Below the pieces are notes generated by a model that made no database searches, was not told the DNA's origin, and saw only the letters and a program-made list of their open reading frames with translations. This document shows, in pieces, positions 18,221 to 26,030 of a DNA stretch of 64,000 nt. Position numbers and translations under genes: made by a program. Numbering within the stretch: the stretch's first letter is position 1; the number at the start of each line of letters is the position of its first letter. The stretch is from Actinoallomurus soli (GTDB lineage Bacteria > Actinomycetota > Actinomycetes > Streptosporangiales > Streptosporangiaceae): positions 62,001-126,000 of the forward strand of contig NZ_JAMXMV010000011.1 in the NCBI RefSeq assembly GCF_024055715.1. The letters run 5' to 3'.

Positions 18221-19735
18221 ATGACCTCTTCGCCGAGCCGGCGGACCTTCCTCGCCACGACCGCCACCGCAGCCGGAGCCGCGGCCCTCCCGCTGACCGC
18301 CGGCCGAGCCGCCGCCGCGCCGCCGGCCCACCGCGGCAACCGGTACGCCCTGCAGCGCCGCTTCGTCGACTGGCGCTTCGGGATGTTCCTGCATTTCAAC
18401 ATGGGCACCTTCCACGACGCCGAGTGGGTGGACCCGGACCAGGACCCGCTCTCGTTCAACCCGGCGAAGCTGGACTGCGGCCAGTGGGCCGACGCCGCGA
18501 AGGCCGCCGGCATGCGGTTCGCCGTGCTCACCGCCAAGCACCACGACGGCTTCTGCCTCTGGCCGTCGAAGTACACGCGGTACTCGGTGGCGAGCAGCCC
18601 GGTCAAGCGGGACATCGTCCGCGAGTACGTGGACGCCTTCCGATCCCGCGGCGTCACGCCCTGCCTGTACTTCTCGATCTGGGACCGCACCAACGGCGTC
18701 GGCCCGAAGGGGTTCGACGATGACACGCCGATCACCCGGGCGACCATCGAGTACGTCAAGAACCAGCTCACCGAGCTGCTCACCCACTACGGCCGGGTCC
18801 CGTTGCTGATCTTCGACGGCTGGGCGTGGCACTGGGCGTTCGGCCAGCAGTCGCTGCCGTTCGCCGAGATCCGCGAGCACGTCGCCGCCCTGCAACCCGA
18901 CTGCCTCGTCCTGGACCTCAACGGGCTCACCGTCCCCTGGCACTCCGAGCTGCTGTTCTTCGAAGAGCCGAAGGGCGGCGTCTTCTGCCCGCCCGGCAAC
19001 ACCTACGCCGCCTCCCAGGGCCAGACCATCTCCCCGTCCGGCTGGTTCTGGCACCCGTCCACACCGGCGAACCTGCTCACGCCCGGCCGGCTCGTGGACG
19101 GTCACCTGAAGCCGCTGGAATCCCGCTACGCGACCTTCATCCTCAACTGCCCGCCCAACACCGACGGCCTGCTCGACGACACCGTCGTCACGACGCTCCA
19201 CGAGGTCGGGAGGCGCTGGCGGCCGGACGCGTCCCGCCCGCCGCTGCCCGCCCAGCCCGACGTCCTGCGCCACCCGGTCACGCCCGTCTCGGCCACCGCG
19301 ACCAGCGGCGACGCCGCCAAGGCCATCGACGGGCACAGCGACTACGGCTGGAACGGCGAGGCCGACCAGACCCTGTGGACGTCCACGGGCCCACTCCCCC
19401 AGGCGGTGACGCTCGACCTCGGACGGCGCTACTCCGGCCTCGACACGTTCACCTACCTGCCACGGCAGGACACGGTGACGCCGTACTCGTTCGACGAGTT
19501 CGTCACCACCGGGAACATCACGGCGTACCGGATCTCGGTGAGCGTCGACGGAACGATCTTCAAGCAGGTCTCCGCCGGGACGTGGGCCGCCGACCACACC
19601 CTGAAGCGCGCCCGCTTCCGCCCCACGACCGCCCGGTACGTCCGGTTGGAGGCCCTGGCCGCCGTCGGCGGCGACACCGCCATCGCCGGCCAACTCGACT
19701 GCGGCGCCACCGACCGCAGACCCCGCCCCGCCTGA
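18221..19735 (+). CDS. Tat-exported GH29 alpha-L-fucosidase with C-terminal F5/8-type (CBM32) domain
   Basis: 504 residues. The N-terminus carries a twin-arginine signal (SRRTFLATTATAAGA). The catalytic part has WRFGMFLHFNMGTF, VLTAKHHDGFCLWPS and PLLIFDGW with probable nucleophile Asp199, all GH29 hallmarks. From about residue 355 a discoidin/F5-8-type sugar-binding domain follows (ATATSGDAAKAIDGHSDYGW, VTLDLGRRYSGLDTFTYLPR). It would remove terminal alpha-L-fucose outside the cell, as on fucosylated xyloglucan. AAAGGGG lies seven bases before the ATG. It is the last gene of the hydrolase cluster; the next genes are convergent and unrelated. Confidence 0.9.
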   Translation: MTSSPSRRTFLATTATAAGAAALPLTAGRAAAAPPAHRGNRYALQRRFVDWRFGMFLHFNMGTFHDAEWVDPDQDPLSFNPAKLDCGQWADAAKAAGMRFAVLTAKHHDGFCLWPSKYTRYSVASSPVKRDIVREYVDAFRSRGVTPCLYFSIWDRTNGVGPKGFDDDTPITRATIEYVKNQLTELLTHYGRVPLLIFDGWAWHWAFGQQSLPFAEIREHVAALQPDCLVLDLNGLTVPWHSELLFFEEPKGGVFCPPGNTYAASQGQTISPSGWFWHPSTPANLLTPGRLVDGHLKPLESRYATFILNCPPNTDGLLDDTVVTTLHEVGRRWRPDASRPPLPAQPDVLRHPVTPVSATATSGDAAKAIDGHSDYGWNGEADQTLWTSTGPLPQAVTLDLGRRYSGLDTFTYLPRQDTVTPYSFDEFVTTGNITAYRISVSVDGTIFKQVSAGTWAADHTLKRARFRPTTARYVRLEALAAVGGDTAIAGQLDCGATDRRPRPA

Positions 19736-19879
19736 GCGGCGTTGAGCCGTCCCGCCCGCCGACGTCGGAGGCGGGGCGGCTCACGAGTGCAGATCTCTGG
19801 TCTTCGCAGCGTGTCAAGAACTTCGGCTTGTCGGCCCTCAAGTCAGCTGTCCCAGGGCGGGGATCGGGTTGCTCGGCCT

Positions 19880-20659
19880 TCAGCCGCGGGCGGTCAGGTG
19901 GTGCGAGATGAAGCGGCGCCAACTGGCGCTGGCCGTGGGCTTCGTCTCGCGGTGCGTACCGGCGTAGCCGACCAGTTGCTTGTCCCGTGATCCCAACAGG
20001 TCGAACAGGGCCAGTTGCCCGTCTCTGGGAAAGATCTCGTCGTCCCACTGGATGTGGAAGAGGGCGGGTGCGGTGACCCGCCGGGCATCCCTCGCGACAC
20101 GCTCTGGTACGGCCAGGCCCTCGTACATGGCCGCCACCTGCCGAAGACCGAACTTCCCCAGGACCACACAACGAAGCTCATCACCCAGAGCGGCCGCGAG
20201 GGAAAGGCCGAACCGTGCCCCCATGGACATTCCCAGATAGCCGAGGCGGGAGGTGTCCACGACGCCCAGAGCACCAAGGGCGTCCACACTCGCCCGCCAT
20301 TCGTCCGTCATCCGATCGAGGACGACCTCGAGCCCCTCTGCCGCGATCCGGCCCTGATACTCCACAGCGGGCATCGGGGCGGGAACTCGGTCTCCGTGAT
20401 ACGGCCCGTCGATCGCCAGCGCCGCAATGCCGACCTGGGATGCGAACCACCGGGCCCGATCGACGATCTGCTCGCTTCGCTTGTGCCCGCTGCCTCCGTG
20501 CCCCAGCAGCACCAGGGGAGGCGTGGAGACGGAAGAAGACGGCAGCCACAGGACGCCCGGAACCGCGCCTAACGCCCGGCCGAGCCGAAACGATCGCTCG
20601 ACGACACCACCGTGAGCTACCGGGCCTTCGATCCACTCCAGCGTCGCGTACACCAACAC
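19880..20659 (-). CDS. Alpha/beta hydrolase, dienelactone-hydrolase-like
   Basis: 259 residues with an alpha/beta-hydrolase core: [15 protein letters not shown] (oxyanion loop), [13 protein letters not shown] (nucleophile Ser in GMSMG), [12 protein letters not shown] (acid) and the late His of GTHRET. It is cytoplasmic, without a signal peptide. The start codon is uncertain: the GTG at 20659 lacks a clear ribosome-binding site, and TTG 20656 or GTG 20653 would serve equally. Ester or dienelactone substrates are family guesses. It is convergent with the fucosidase gene. The ~140 bases between them show no clear structure. Confidence 0.8.
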   Translation of the reverse strand: MLVYATLEWIEGPVAHGGVVERSFRLGRALGAVPGVLWLPSSSVSTPPLVLLGHGGSGHKRSEQIVDRARWFASQVGIAALAIDGPYHGDRVPAPMPAVEYQGRIAAEGLEVVLDRMTDEWRASVDALGALGVVDTSRLGYLGMSMGARFGLSLAAALGDELRCVVLGKFGLRQVAAMYEGLAVPERVARDARRVTAPALFHIQWDDEIFPRDGQLALFDLLGSRDKQLVGYAGTHRETKPTASASWRRFISHHLTARG

Positions 20660-20696
20660 ATCGAAGCAGACGCGGCCGAGTCTGAGGAGCGTTCAG

Positions 20697-20732
20697 AGCC
20701 GTTCCGCCTCCGACATCAGCAGCGGAACGGCT
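20697..20732 (-). terminator. Hairpin between MarR gene end and hydrolase start
   Basis: Perfect 11-bp stem AGCCGTTCCGC / GCGGAACGGCT with a 14-base loop. It is positioned to end the MarR transcript before the alpha/beta hydrolase gene. Confidence 0.5.
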
Positions 20733-20896
20733 CATACCTGCACAAGAGGTGCTGGTGCGGTGACCACGTACGCTCGTCTGGCCCGGCGGCCCCGGCCGAA
20801 TCCTCCGGGCCTGCCTCAAGCGAATACGACCACCACCCCCGGCTGCGCTCGGGCGCGGATCTCGATCCGGCGGGCCGGAAAAGCCGTGACGGCCGT

Positions 20897-21373
20897 TCAG
20901 TCGACGTCGATGTCGTCGAGGAATTCGAGCATCCGCGTCAGTACCCGCAGGCAGGCGGTGATGTCGTCGTCGGTCAGGTCGCCGCCGACCTGGCTCAGCA
21001 TCTCCCGCTCGCGGGCGACAAGTGCGGTGATGGCCGCGGCGCCCTCGCCGGTCAGCCGGATGAGGGAGGATCGCTTGTGCGCGGGGTTGGGGGCGCTCTC
21101 CACCAGACCGCGCGCGGCCGCCTCATTGACCATTCGCTGCACGAACTGCCTGCTCAGCGCCTGAGCGCGGCCCATCTGCGGGACGGTCATGGACCCGTGT
21201 TCCCGGAGGAGGGCCAGGACGGCGCGCACGCCGACGGACAGCCCTTGGAGCGGCGCGTACTGCTCCACCTTGCGCTGTGCCCGCCGGTACAGCGGCCCGA
21301 CCAGGTCGAACACCTCGCCGAGCCGGGCGGAGAGCTCGTCGGGTCCGAGCGGCGAATCGGAGTCGGTCACCAC
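20897..21373 (-). CDS. MarR-family transcriptional repressor
   Basis: 158 residues with a winged helix: MTVPQMGRAQALSRQFVQRM as the recognition region and HKRSSLIRLTGEG as the wing. It is divergent from an alpha/beta hydrolase, with two tandem copies of ATGACACCTNGGTTGTCA between them; these are almost surely its operators. GTG 21373 and GTG 21370 are adjacent. A -10-like CATAAT on this strand (21382-21377) would place the transcript start on or next to the start codon, suggesting a leaderless mRNA. The ligand is unknown. Confidence 0.88.
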   Translation of the reverse strand: MVTDSDSPLGPDELSARLGEVFDLVGPLYRRAQRKVEQYAPLQGLSVGVRAVLALLREHGSMTVPQMGRAQALSRQFVQRMVNEAAARGLVESAPNPAHKRSSLIRLTGEGAAAITALVAREREMLSQVGGDLTDDDITACLRVLTRMLEFLDDIDVD

Positions 21374-21379
21374 CCGATT

Positions 21380-21428
21380 ATGACACCTCGGTTGTCAAAC
21401 GTCCGCGCACATGACACCTTGGTTGTCA
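21380..21428. promoter_or_regulatory. Two tandem MarR operators in the divergent promoter
   Basis: ATGACACCTCGGTTGTCA at 21380-21397 and ATGACACCTTGGTTGTCA at 21411-21428. Each has TGACA...TGTCA dyad symmetry, and they are spaced 31 bp apart, about three helix turns, so two dimers would bind the same DNA face. One covers the -10-like element of the MarR gene, the other runs into the start codon of the hydrolase gene. Confidence 0.82.
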
Positions 21429-22240
21429 TGTCTGACGACCTCTCTTGGTTCGACACCGAAGACGGCCGGCTCGCGTACCGTGACCTCGGCACCGGACATC
21501 CGCTGGTCCTGCTGCACGGCGGCTTCCTGGACCACCACATGTGGGACGACCAGATTCCCGTGCTCGCCTCGCGGTACCGCGTCATCGCACCCGACGCCCG
21601 GGGACACGGCGCCTCCGCCAACGCGAGCCGCCCGTTCCGGCACACCGACGACCTCGCCGCACTGCTGCGCCGCCTCGGCGTCGGACCGGCGGTCCTCGCC
21701 GGCGTGTCGATGGGCGCGAGCATCGCCGCCGACACCGCCCTGGAGCATCCCGACCTGGTGCGCGCCCTGGTCGTCACCGGCGCCGGGACCAGCGAGCCCG
21801 AATTCACCGATCCGTGGACCGTCAAGGCGTTCGGGGCCGCGACCGCCGCGATGGCGGACGGCGACCTCGATCGCGCGATCGACGCGTTCGCGCTGTTCGC
21901 GGCGGGTCCGTACCGCACGCTCGACGACGTCGATCCCGAGGTCGTACGGCGGGTGCGGGAGATGGCGCGGCGGACGATGTCCAAGCACTCCGCCGGCGAG
22001 GGGAACCTGCTCATTCCGGTGCCCGACACCTGGACGCGCGCAGCGAAGATCACCGCACCTCTGCTGGCCGTCAACGGCGACCTCGACTCGCCGGACCACA
22101 TCGGCATGGCCGAACGACTGGCCGGGCTCGTCACCCACGGCCACACGGCCACCGTCGAGGGGACCGCCCACTACCCCAACCTGGAACGACCGGACGCCTA
22201 CCACCGGATTCTCCTCGACTTCCTGCGCCGGCAGGACTGA
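21428..22240 (+). CDS. Alpha/beta hydrolase controlled by MarR
   Basis: 270 residues. Standard alpha/beta-hydrolase fold: PLVLLHGGFLDHHMWDDQI, PDARGHGAS, LAGVSMGASIAAD with the nucleophile Ser, the acid near VNGDLDSPDH and His in GTAHYPNLERP. It resembles cofactor-free haloperoxidase/esterase-type enzymes; the substrate is unknown. The ATG is the last bases of the second MarR operator, so there is no room for a ribosome-binding site and the message may be leaderless. The MarR ligand may be the enzyme's substrate or product, a common arrangement for detoxification genes. Confidence 0.85.
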   Translation: MSDDLSWFDTEDGRLAYRDLGTGHPLVLLHGGFLDHHMWDDQIPVLASRYRVIAPDARGHGASANASRPFRHTDDLAALLRRLGVGPAVLAGVSMGASIAADTALEHPDLVRALVVTGAGTSEPEFTDPWTVKAFGAATAAMADGDLDRAIDAFALFAAGPYRTLDDVDPEVVRRVREMARRTMSKHSAGEGNLLIPVPDTWTRAAKITAPLLAVNGDLDSPDHIGMAERLAGLVTHGHTATVEGTAHYPNLERPDAYHRILLDFLRRQD

Positions 22241-22275
22241 CGCCTCAGCCCGAAAGGCCGAGACTCTTGCGGCGA

Positions 22276-22316
22276 TAAGTTAATAGGACTAACTTGAAGT
22301 TAGTCCTATTAACTTA
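22276..22316. promoter_or_regulatory. 41-bp palindrome, probable double TetR operator
   Basis: Arms of 20 bp pair perfectly around a single G at 22296. Each arm is itself a dyad, AAGTTA-7-TAACTT, so the site looks like two abutting TetR half-turn operators. It lies 21 bases before the membrane-protein gene that is followed by a TetR gene. The A+T content is far above the surroundings. Confidence 0.78.
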
Positions 22317-22336
22317 CGCCGTCTCGAGGAGAAGCC

Positions 22337-22981
22337 ATGAACATCTCGGCCGCCGCGCGCCCCCGTCCCCGCGCGCTCACCGTCCCCGCCGTCACCGGCG
22401 TGGCCTACGCGCTCTCCTGGGTCGCCGGGCTGTCCCTCGGAGCGCCCAGCCCGAAACTCACCGCCTCCGGAAGCGAGATCGTCGCGGCGTTCGCGGGTCA
22501 CGAGAGCGTGGTGGCGGTCCAGTTCGCCCTTACCGAGGGCCTGCCGGCGGCCGGCCTCGCGATCGTCTCCGTTCTGCTGGCCCGGGCCGCACGCCGCGAC
22601 GGATCGGGCGGCGCCGCCCGGACCGTCGGGATCGCCGGTGCGATCGCCGCGACCATCTCCCTGATCCAGTTCGTGCTCGGCGCGGCGCTGTCCCGGACGA
22701 CCGCGCCCGGCACCGCGCACCTGCTGTTCCAGGCGGGCGACCGGCTGGATGGCGCGAAGATGCTCGCCCTGGCCGTCGTCGGCGCGGCGGCGGCCGTCTC
22801 CGGAGCACTCCCCCGCCGGCTGCGCTACACGGGAGCCGCGCTCGCCGTGTCCATCGCCGCCTCGGGCGTCGTCTACCTCTTCCTGCTGCAGAGCCTCGCC
22901 CTGCTGGCCGCACCCGCGCTGATCCTGCTGCTGGTCTTCGTCACCGGCACCGGCATCGCGCTCGGACGATACGGTCGGTGA
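22337..22981 (+). CDS. Integral membrane protein of unknown function in TetR operon
   Basis: 214 residues with about six hydrophobic segments (roughly 14-36, 52-75, 88-112, 130-150, 158-180 and 182-205). AGGAG lies five bases before the ATG. I recognise no catalytic motif. The gene ends within bases of the TetR gene start, and the large palindrome upstream should place both under TetR control, the usual plan for small efflux or stress membrane proteins. Confidence 0.75.
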   Translation: MNISAAARPRPRALTVPAVTGVAYALSWVAGLSLGAPSPKLTASGSEIVAAFAGHESVVAVQFALTEGLPAAGLAIVSVLLARAARRDGSGGAARTVGIAGAIAATISLIQFVLGAALSRTTAPGTAHLLFQAGDRLDGAKMLALAVVGAAAAVSGALPRRLRYTGAALAVSIAASGVVYLFLLQSLALLAAPALILLLVFVTGTGIALGRYGR

Positions 22982-22983
22982 CC

Positions 22984-23574
22984 ATGCCCCGCGTTGGACT
23001 GACCCCTGACCGCGTCGTCGCGGAAGCCGCGACCGTCGCCGACGAGGTGGGCCTGGACCGGCTCACCCTCGCGGCGGTCGCCCAGCGGTGCCGCGTCTCC
23101 CTCCCCGGCCTCTACAAGCACGTCGACGGGCTCGAAGCCGTCAAGCGCGACGTGGCGCTGCTGGGCATCCGCGAACTCACCGACAGCGTGACCAGGGCGG
23201 CCGTCGGGCTGACGGGCCGGGACAGCCTGCGGGCGGCGTCCCGCGCCTACCGCGCCTACGCCCTCGCCCATCCGGGCCGCTACGCCGCGAGCGTGCAGGC
23301 CCCGGCCCCTGGCGATGAGGAGTACACCATGGTGAGCGACCAGGCCGTCGCCGTCGCGGCCGCCGCCATCAGCGGCTACGGGCTCCAGGGCGCGGACCTG
23401 ATCCACGCGATCCGCATGTGGCGCACCGTCTGCCACGGCCTCGTCTCCCTCGAAACCGCCGGCGGCTTCGGCCTCCCGGAGTCCCTGGACGTCACCTTCG
23501 ACCACCTCATCGGCGCCCTCGACACCGCGTTCCGCGACCTGGCGTCCCAGTCCAGTCCGACCGCGTCCCGCTGA
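22984..23574 (+). CDS. TetR-family repressor with WHG-type C-terminal domain
   Basis: 196 residues. The helix-turn-helix is DRLTLAAVAQRCRVSLPGLY-KHVDGL, and the C-terminal half contains the RMWRTVCHGLVSLETAGGFG segment typical of the TetR 'WHG' ligand domain. A GTG at 22978 overlaps the upstream stop and is an alternative start adding two residues. It is translationally linked to the membrane protein and presumably binds the 41-bp palindrome ahead of that gene, making the operon self-repressed. The ligand is unknown. Confidence 0.88.
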   Translation: MPRVGLTPDRVVAEAATVADEVGLDRLTLAAVAQRCRVSLPGLYKHVDGLEAVKRDVALLGIRELTDSVTRAAVGLTGRDSLRAASRAYRAYALAHPGRYAASVQAPAPGDEEYTMVSDQAVAVAAAAISGYGLQGADLIHAIRMWRTVCHGLVSLETAGGFGLPESLDVTFDHLIGALDTAFRDLASQSSPTASR

Positions 23575-23648
23575 GCACGCGATTCAGCGGAAACGCCGGC
23601 CAAGGAGCCGCGCCGGATCGAATGCGACCGGGAACGGATCGGTCAGTT

Positions 23649-23982
23649 TCACGATCTGCCGGCATCGACGTGCGCGACGCTGACATAAGCGCCGTCACGC
23701 AGGCTCAGCACCTCGACGTACGGCGGGTTCGCGCCGACGAGTTCGACGCGAAGGAAGGCGGGGATCCCCGCAGCCGCGTAGATCCGGGGCTTGTCCTGGT
23801 AATCCCTGCGCCGGTTCCCTGACTGACGATCTCTGCCACCAGGTAGGTCTGCTCGGCGAGAAGCACCGCCGCCCCGGCACGGAGAGTCTCGGAGTCACCC
23901 ACCACGACATCCGGAATCGGGACCTCGGTGGCCGTTCGGACGCCGACGGCCTCCACCGCTTCCATGTCGTCCGGGAGTGGCG
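23649..23982 (-). pseudogene. Uma2-family (DUF820) nuclease-fold gene, truncated and frameshifted
   Basis: Reading from the junction at ~23982, one frame gives PPLPDDMEAVEAVGVRTATE, then VPIPDVVVGD and TYLVAEIVSQGTG. A one-base frameshift near 23805-23812 moves to the frame YQDKPRIYAAAGIPAFLRVE, ending AHVDAGRS and a stop. These pieces match the core of Uma2 proteins (restriction-endonuclease-like fold: PD, E-V-SPG, Y-AGIP). The N-terminus is missing, replaced by the remnant next door. It is clearly non-functional. The family name is from pattern memory. Confidence 0.65.
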
Positions 23983-24285
23983 GTTGAACAGCATCTGGTC
24001 GGCCAGGCACTCCTCGACGAGCCCGTACGCGACCCCGAGGATCAGCATCGTGGCCGGTCCGCGCCCGGCCCGCCGCGCCGTCTCGCGGATGAGCAGGGCG
24101 CCGCCGCCGTACAGCGGAGCGAGCACGGGCAGAAAGGCCGCCGTCTCCGCGACCCGCGGATTGCCCAGCAGCAGCTCGCCGATGGCCGGGGCGAGGAGGA
24201 AGAGGGCGACGGCCGGAGCGACCCGCCGCCGCAGCGGCGGCCCGCCGGACCCGATCGCGGCCTGTCGGCCGGCTTCGTCCTTCAT
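23983..24285 (-). pseudogene. Membrane protein fragment (CPBP-like), truncated after ~100 residues
   Basis: From ATG 24285 the frame encodes about 100 residues with two or three hydrophobic segments (APAVALFLLAPAIGELLLGN, LPVLAPLYGGGALLIRETA, TMLILGVAYGLVEECLADQM). The stretch stops being membrane-like at LFN and passes directly into the Uma2 remnant. The GLVEE motif and segment order recall CPBP/Abi-like membrane proteins of ~250 residues, so more than half is gone. A deletion joining two neighbouring genes explains the junction. Confidence 0.55.
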
Positions 24286-24419
24286 GGTGCCGAGCCTGCC
24301 GACCGGCCGGGCGTCACGGATAGCGCCGATGGTCTCGTGGCCCGAGCCGCCGGTCGACGGCCGCCCGCCCGAGGTAGGTGGGTTCAGGTCTCCGTGGACC
24401 GACGGCGACGAGACCGCGG

Positions 24420-25880
24420 TCAGAAGGGGTAGCGGGCGATGTCGCCCTGCATGGTCACCCACTGGGTCTCGGTGAACGCCTCGATGTTCGCCGCGGCGCC
24501 GCCGAAACGGGAGCCGGTGCCCGACGCGCCGACGCCGCCGAACGGGGCGACGGCCTCATCGTCGACCGTCTGGTCGTTGATGTGCACGATCCCGCTCGGG
24601 ATCCGGTCGGCCAGGTCGAGTGCCTTCATGACGTCCCGCGTGAGGATGCCGAGCGACAGGCCGTACTCGGTGCCGGCGGCCAGGGCGACCGCCTCGTCCG
24701 CAGAGCCGAACGCGCTGACCGGTGCGACCGGGCCGAAGACCTCGTTCGCGTACGCCGGGGTCTGCGGGGTGACGCCGGCGAGGACCGTCGGGCGGTAGAA
24801 CAGCCCGTCGTACGTGCCACCGGCGGCCAGGCGTGCGCCCGCGTCGACGCTCGCGGTGACCAGGGCGTGGATGTGGTCGCGCTGCCTCTCGTCGATGATC
24901 GGGCCGAGGGCGACCTGTTCGGTGGCGGGGTTCCCGACGGGCAGGCCGTCGGCCTTGGCGGCGAGGCGTTCGACGAACTCGCCCGCGATCCGCTCGTGCA
25001 CCAGGTGCCGCCCGGTCGTCATGCAGATCTGGCCCTGGTGCATGAACGAGCCGAACGCCGCCGCGGACACCGCCAGGTCGAGGTCGGCGTCGTCGAGGAC
25101 GATGAGAGCGGAGTTGCCGCCGAGTTCCAGGTGGGCGCGCTTGAGGTGCCGTCCGGCGGCCTCGCCCACCGCGCGGCCGGCGGCGGTGGAGCCGGTGAAG
25201 GAGATGACGCGGACGTGCGGGTCGGCGACCAGCGCCTCTCCGGCGTCGGCGCCGCCGGGGAGCATGTGCAGGACCCCGGCGGGCAGCCCGGCCTCCTCGA
25301 ACACGCGGGCCACGACGACGCCGCCGGCCACCGCCGTACGGGGGTCGGGCTTGAAGACGACGGCGTTCCCGAGGGCGAGGGCCGGCGCGACCGATCGGAT
25401 GCCGAGGATGAGCGGGAAGTTGAACGGGGCGATGACCCCGACGACGCCGGCGGGCACGCGGCGGGCGAGGCTGAGCCGCTTCTTGGCGGTCGGCAGGATG
25501 TCGCCGAGGGGATGGGAGGCGAGCGCGGCCGCCTCGTAGCACTCCTGGGCTGCGATGTGGGTCTCCAGGGCCGCCTTGGGCGGGATTGCGCCGGTCTCGC
25601 GGACGATCCACTCCTCGATCTCGGCGGCGTGCTGCTCGAACAGCAGGCCGGCGCGGCGGAGCACCGCAGCGCGTTCCTCGAACGACGTGGCGGCCCACCC
25701 GCGCTGCGCCTTCGCCGCCTCGGCGGCGGCCCGGGAGACGTCCTCGCCGACGGCGATGCCGGTGCGGCCCAGTTCGGCGCCGGTGGCGGGCTCGACGACG
25801 GCGGCGTCTCCCCCGGACGGCTCGTACCAGCCGTCACCGAACACCGAGCCGGCCCAGGTCTTCTCATCCAGCAGCGCCAT
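24420..25880 (-). CDS. NAD-dependent aldehyde dehydrogenase, benzaldehyde-dehydrogenase-like
   Basis: 486 residues of the ALDH superfamily. Visible motifs are VIAPFNFPLILGIRSVAPAL (cofactor/substrate entrance), SFTGSTAAGRAVGE (Rossmann turn), HLELGGNSALIVLDDADLDL (general base Glu) and GQICMTTGR with catalytic Cys286. The SFMHQGQICMTTGRHLVH segment and overall pattern are those of aromatic (benzaldehyde/XylC-type) dehydrogenases, oxidising aldehydes to acids. ATG 25880 has AAGGGTG five bases upstream. No aromatic pathway genes lie beside it, so the physiological substrate is open. It is divergent from the glycosyltransferase gene. Confidence 0.9.
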   Translation of the reverse strand: MALLDEKTWAGSVFGDGWYEPSGGDAAVVEPATGAELGRTGIAVGEDVSRAAAEAAKAQRGWAATSFEERAAVLRRAGLLFEQHAAEIEEWIVRETGAIPPKAALETHIAAQECYEAAALASHPLGDILPTAKKRLSLARRVPAGVVGVIAPFNFPLILGIRSVAPALALGNAVVFKPDPRTAVAGGVVVARVFEEAGLPAGVLHMLPGGADAGEALVADPHVRVISFTGSTAAGRAVGEAAGRHLKRAHLELGGNSALIVLDDADLDLAVSAAAFGSFMHQGQICMTTGRHLVHERIAGEFVERLAAKADGLPVGNPATEQVALGPIIDERQRDHIHALVTASVDAGARLAAGGTYDGLFYRPTVLAGVTPQTPAYANEVFGPVAPVSAFGSADEAVALAAGTEYGLSLGILTRDVMKALDLADRIPSGIVHINDQTVDDEAVAPFGGVGASGTGSRFGGAAANIEAFTETQWVTMQGDIARYPF

Positions 25881-25943
25881 GGCACACCCTTCGTTTCGGG
25901 GGGTTGGCGAGCCTACGCCGGGGACGGCATCGGCGATCTCCCC

Positions 25944-25964
25944 GCCTTCCACTCAGTGGAAGGC
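25944..25964 (-). repeat. Hairpin resembling an IS200/IS605 right end
   Basis: Perfect 9-bp stem GCCTTCCAC / GTGGAAGGC with a three-base loop. On the minus strand it is embedded as GTGAGAATCCTGCC...GGCGGGGAG, a layout I associate with the subterminal hairpin after tnpB in IS200/IS605-type elements. No transposase is present. It could equally be a simple terminator-like stem between divergent genes. Confidence 0.35.
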
Positions 25965-26030
25965 AGGATTCTCACCGGGCTTTAATGGTCGGCTCAGGGA
26001 CCGCTGACGTCGGGCGCCGACCGTGGTCCC

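Noticed and set aside
19736-19879. Possible insertion-sequence end between the fucosidase and hydrolase genes
   Set aside because: The composition shifts slightly, but I found no terminal inverted repeat, transposase frame or target duplication.
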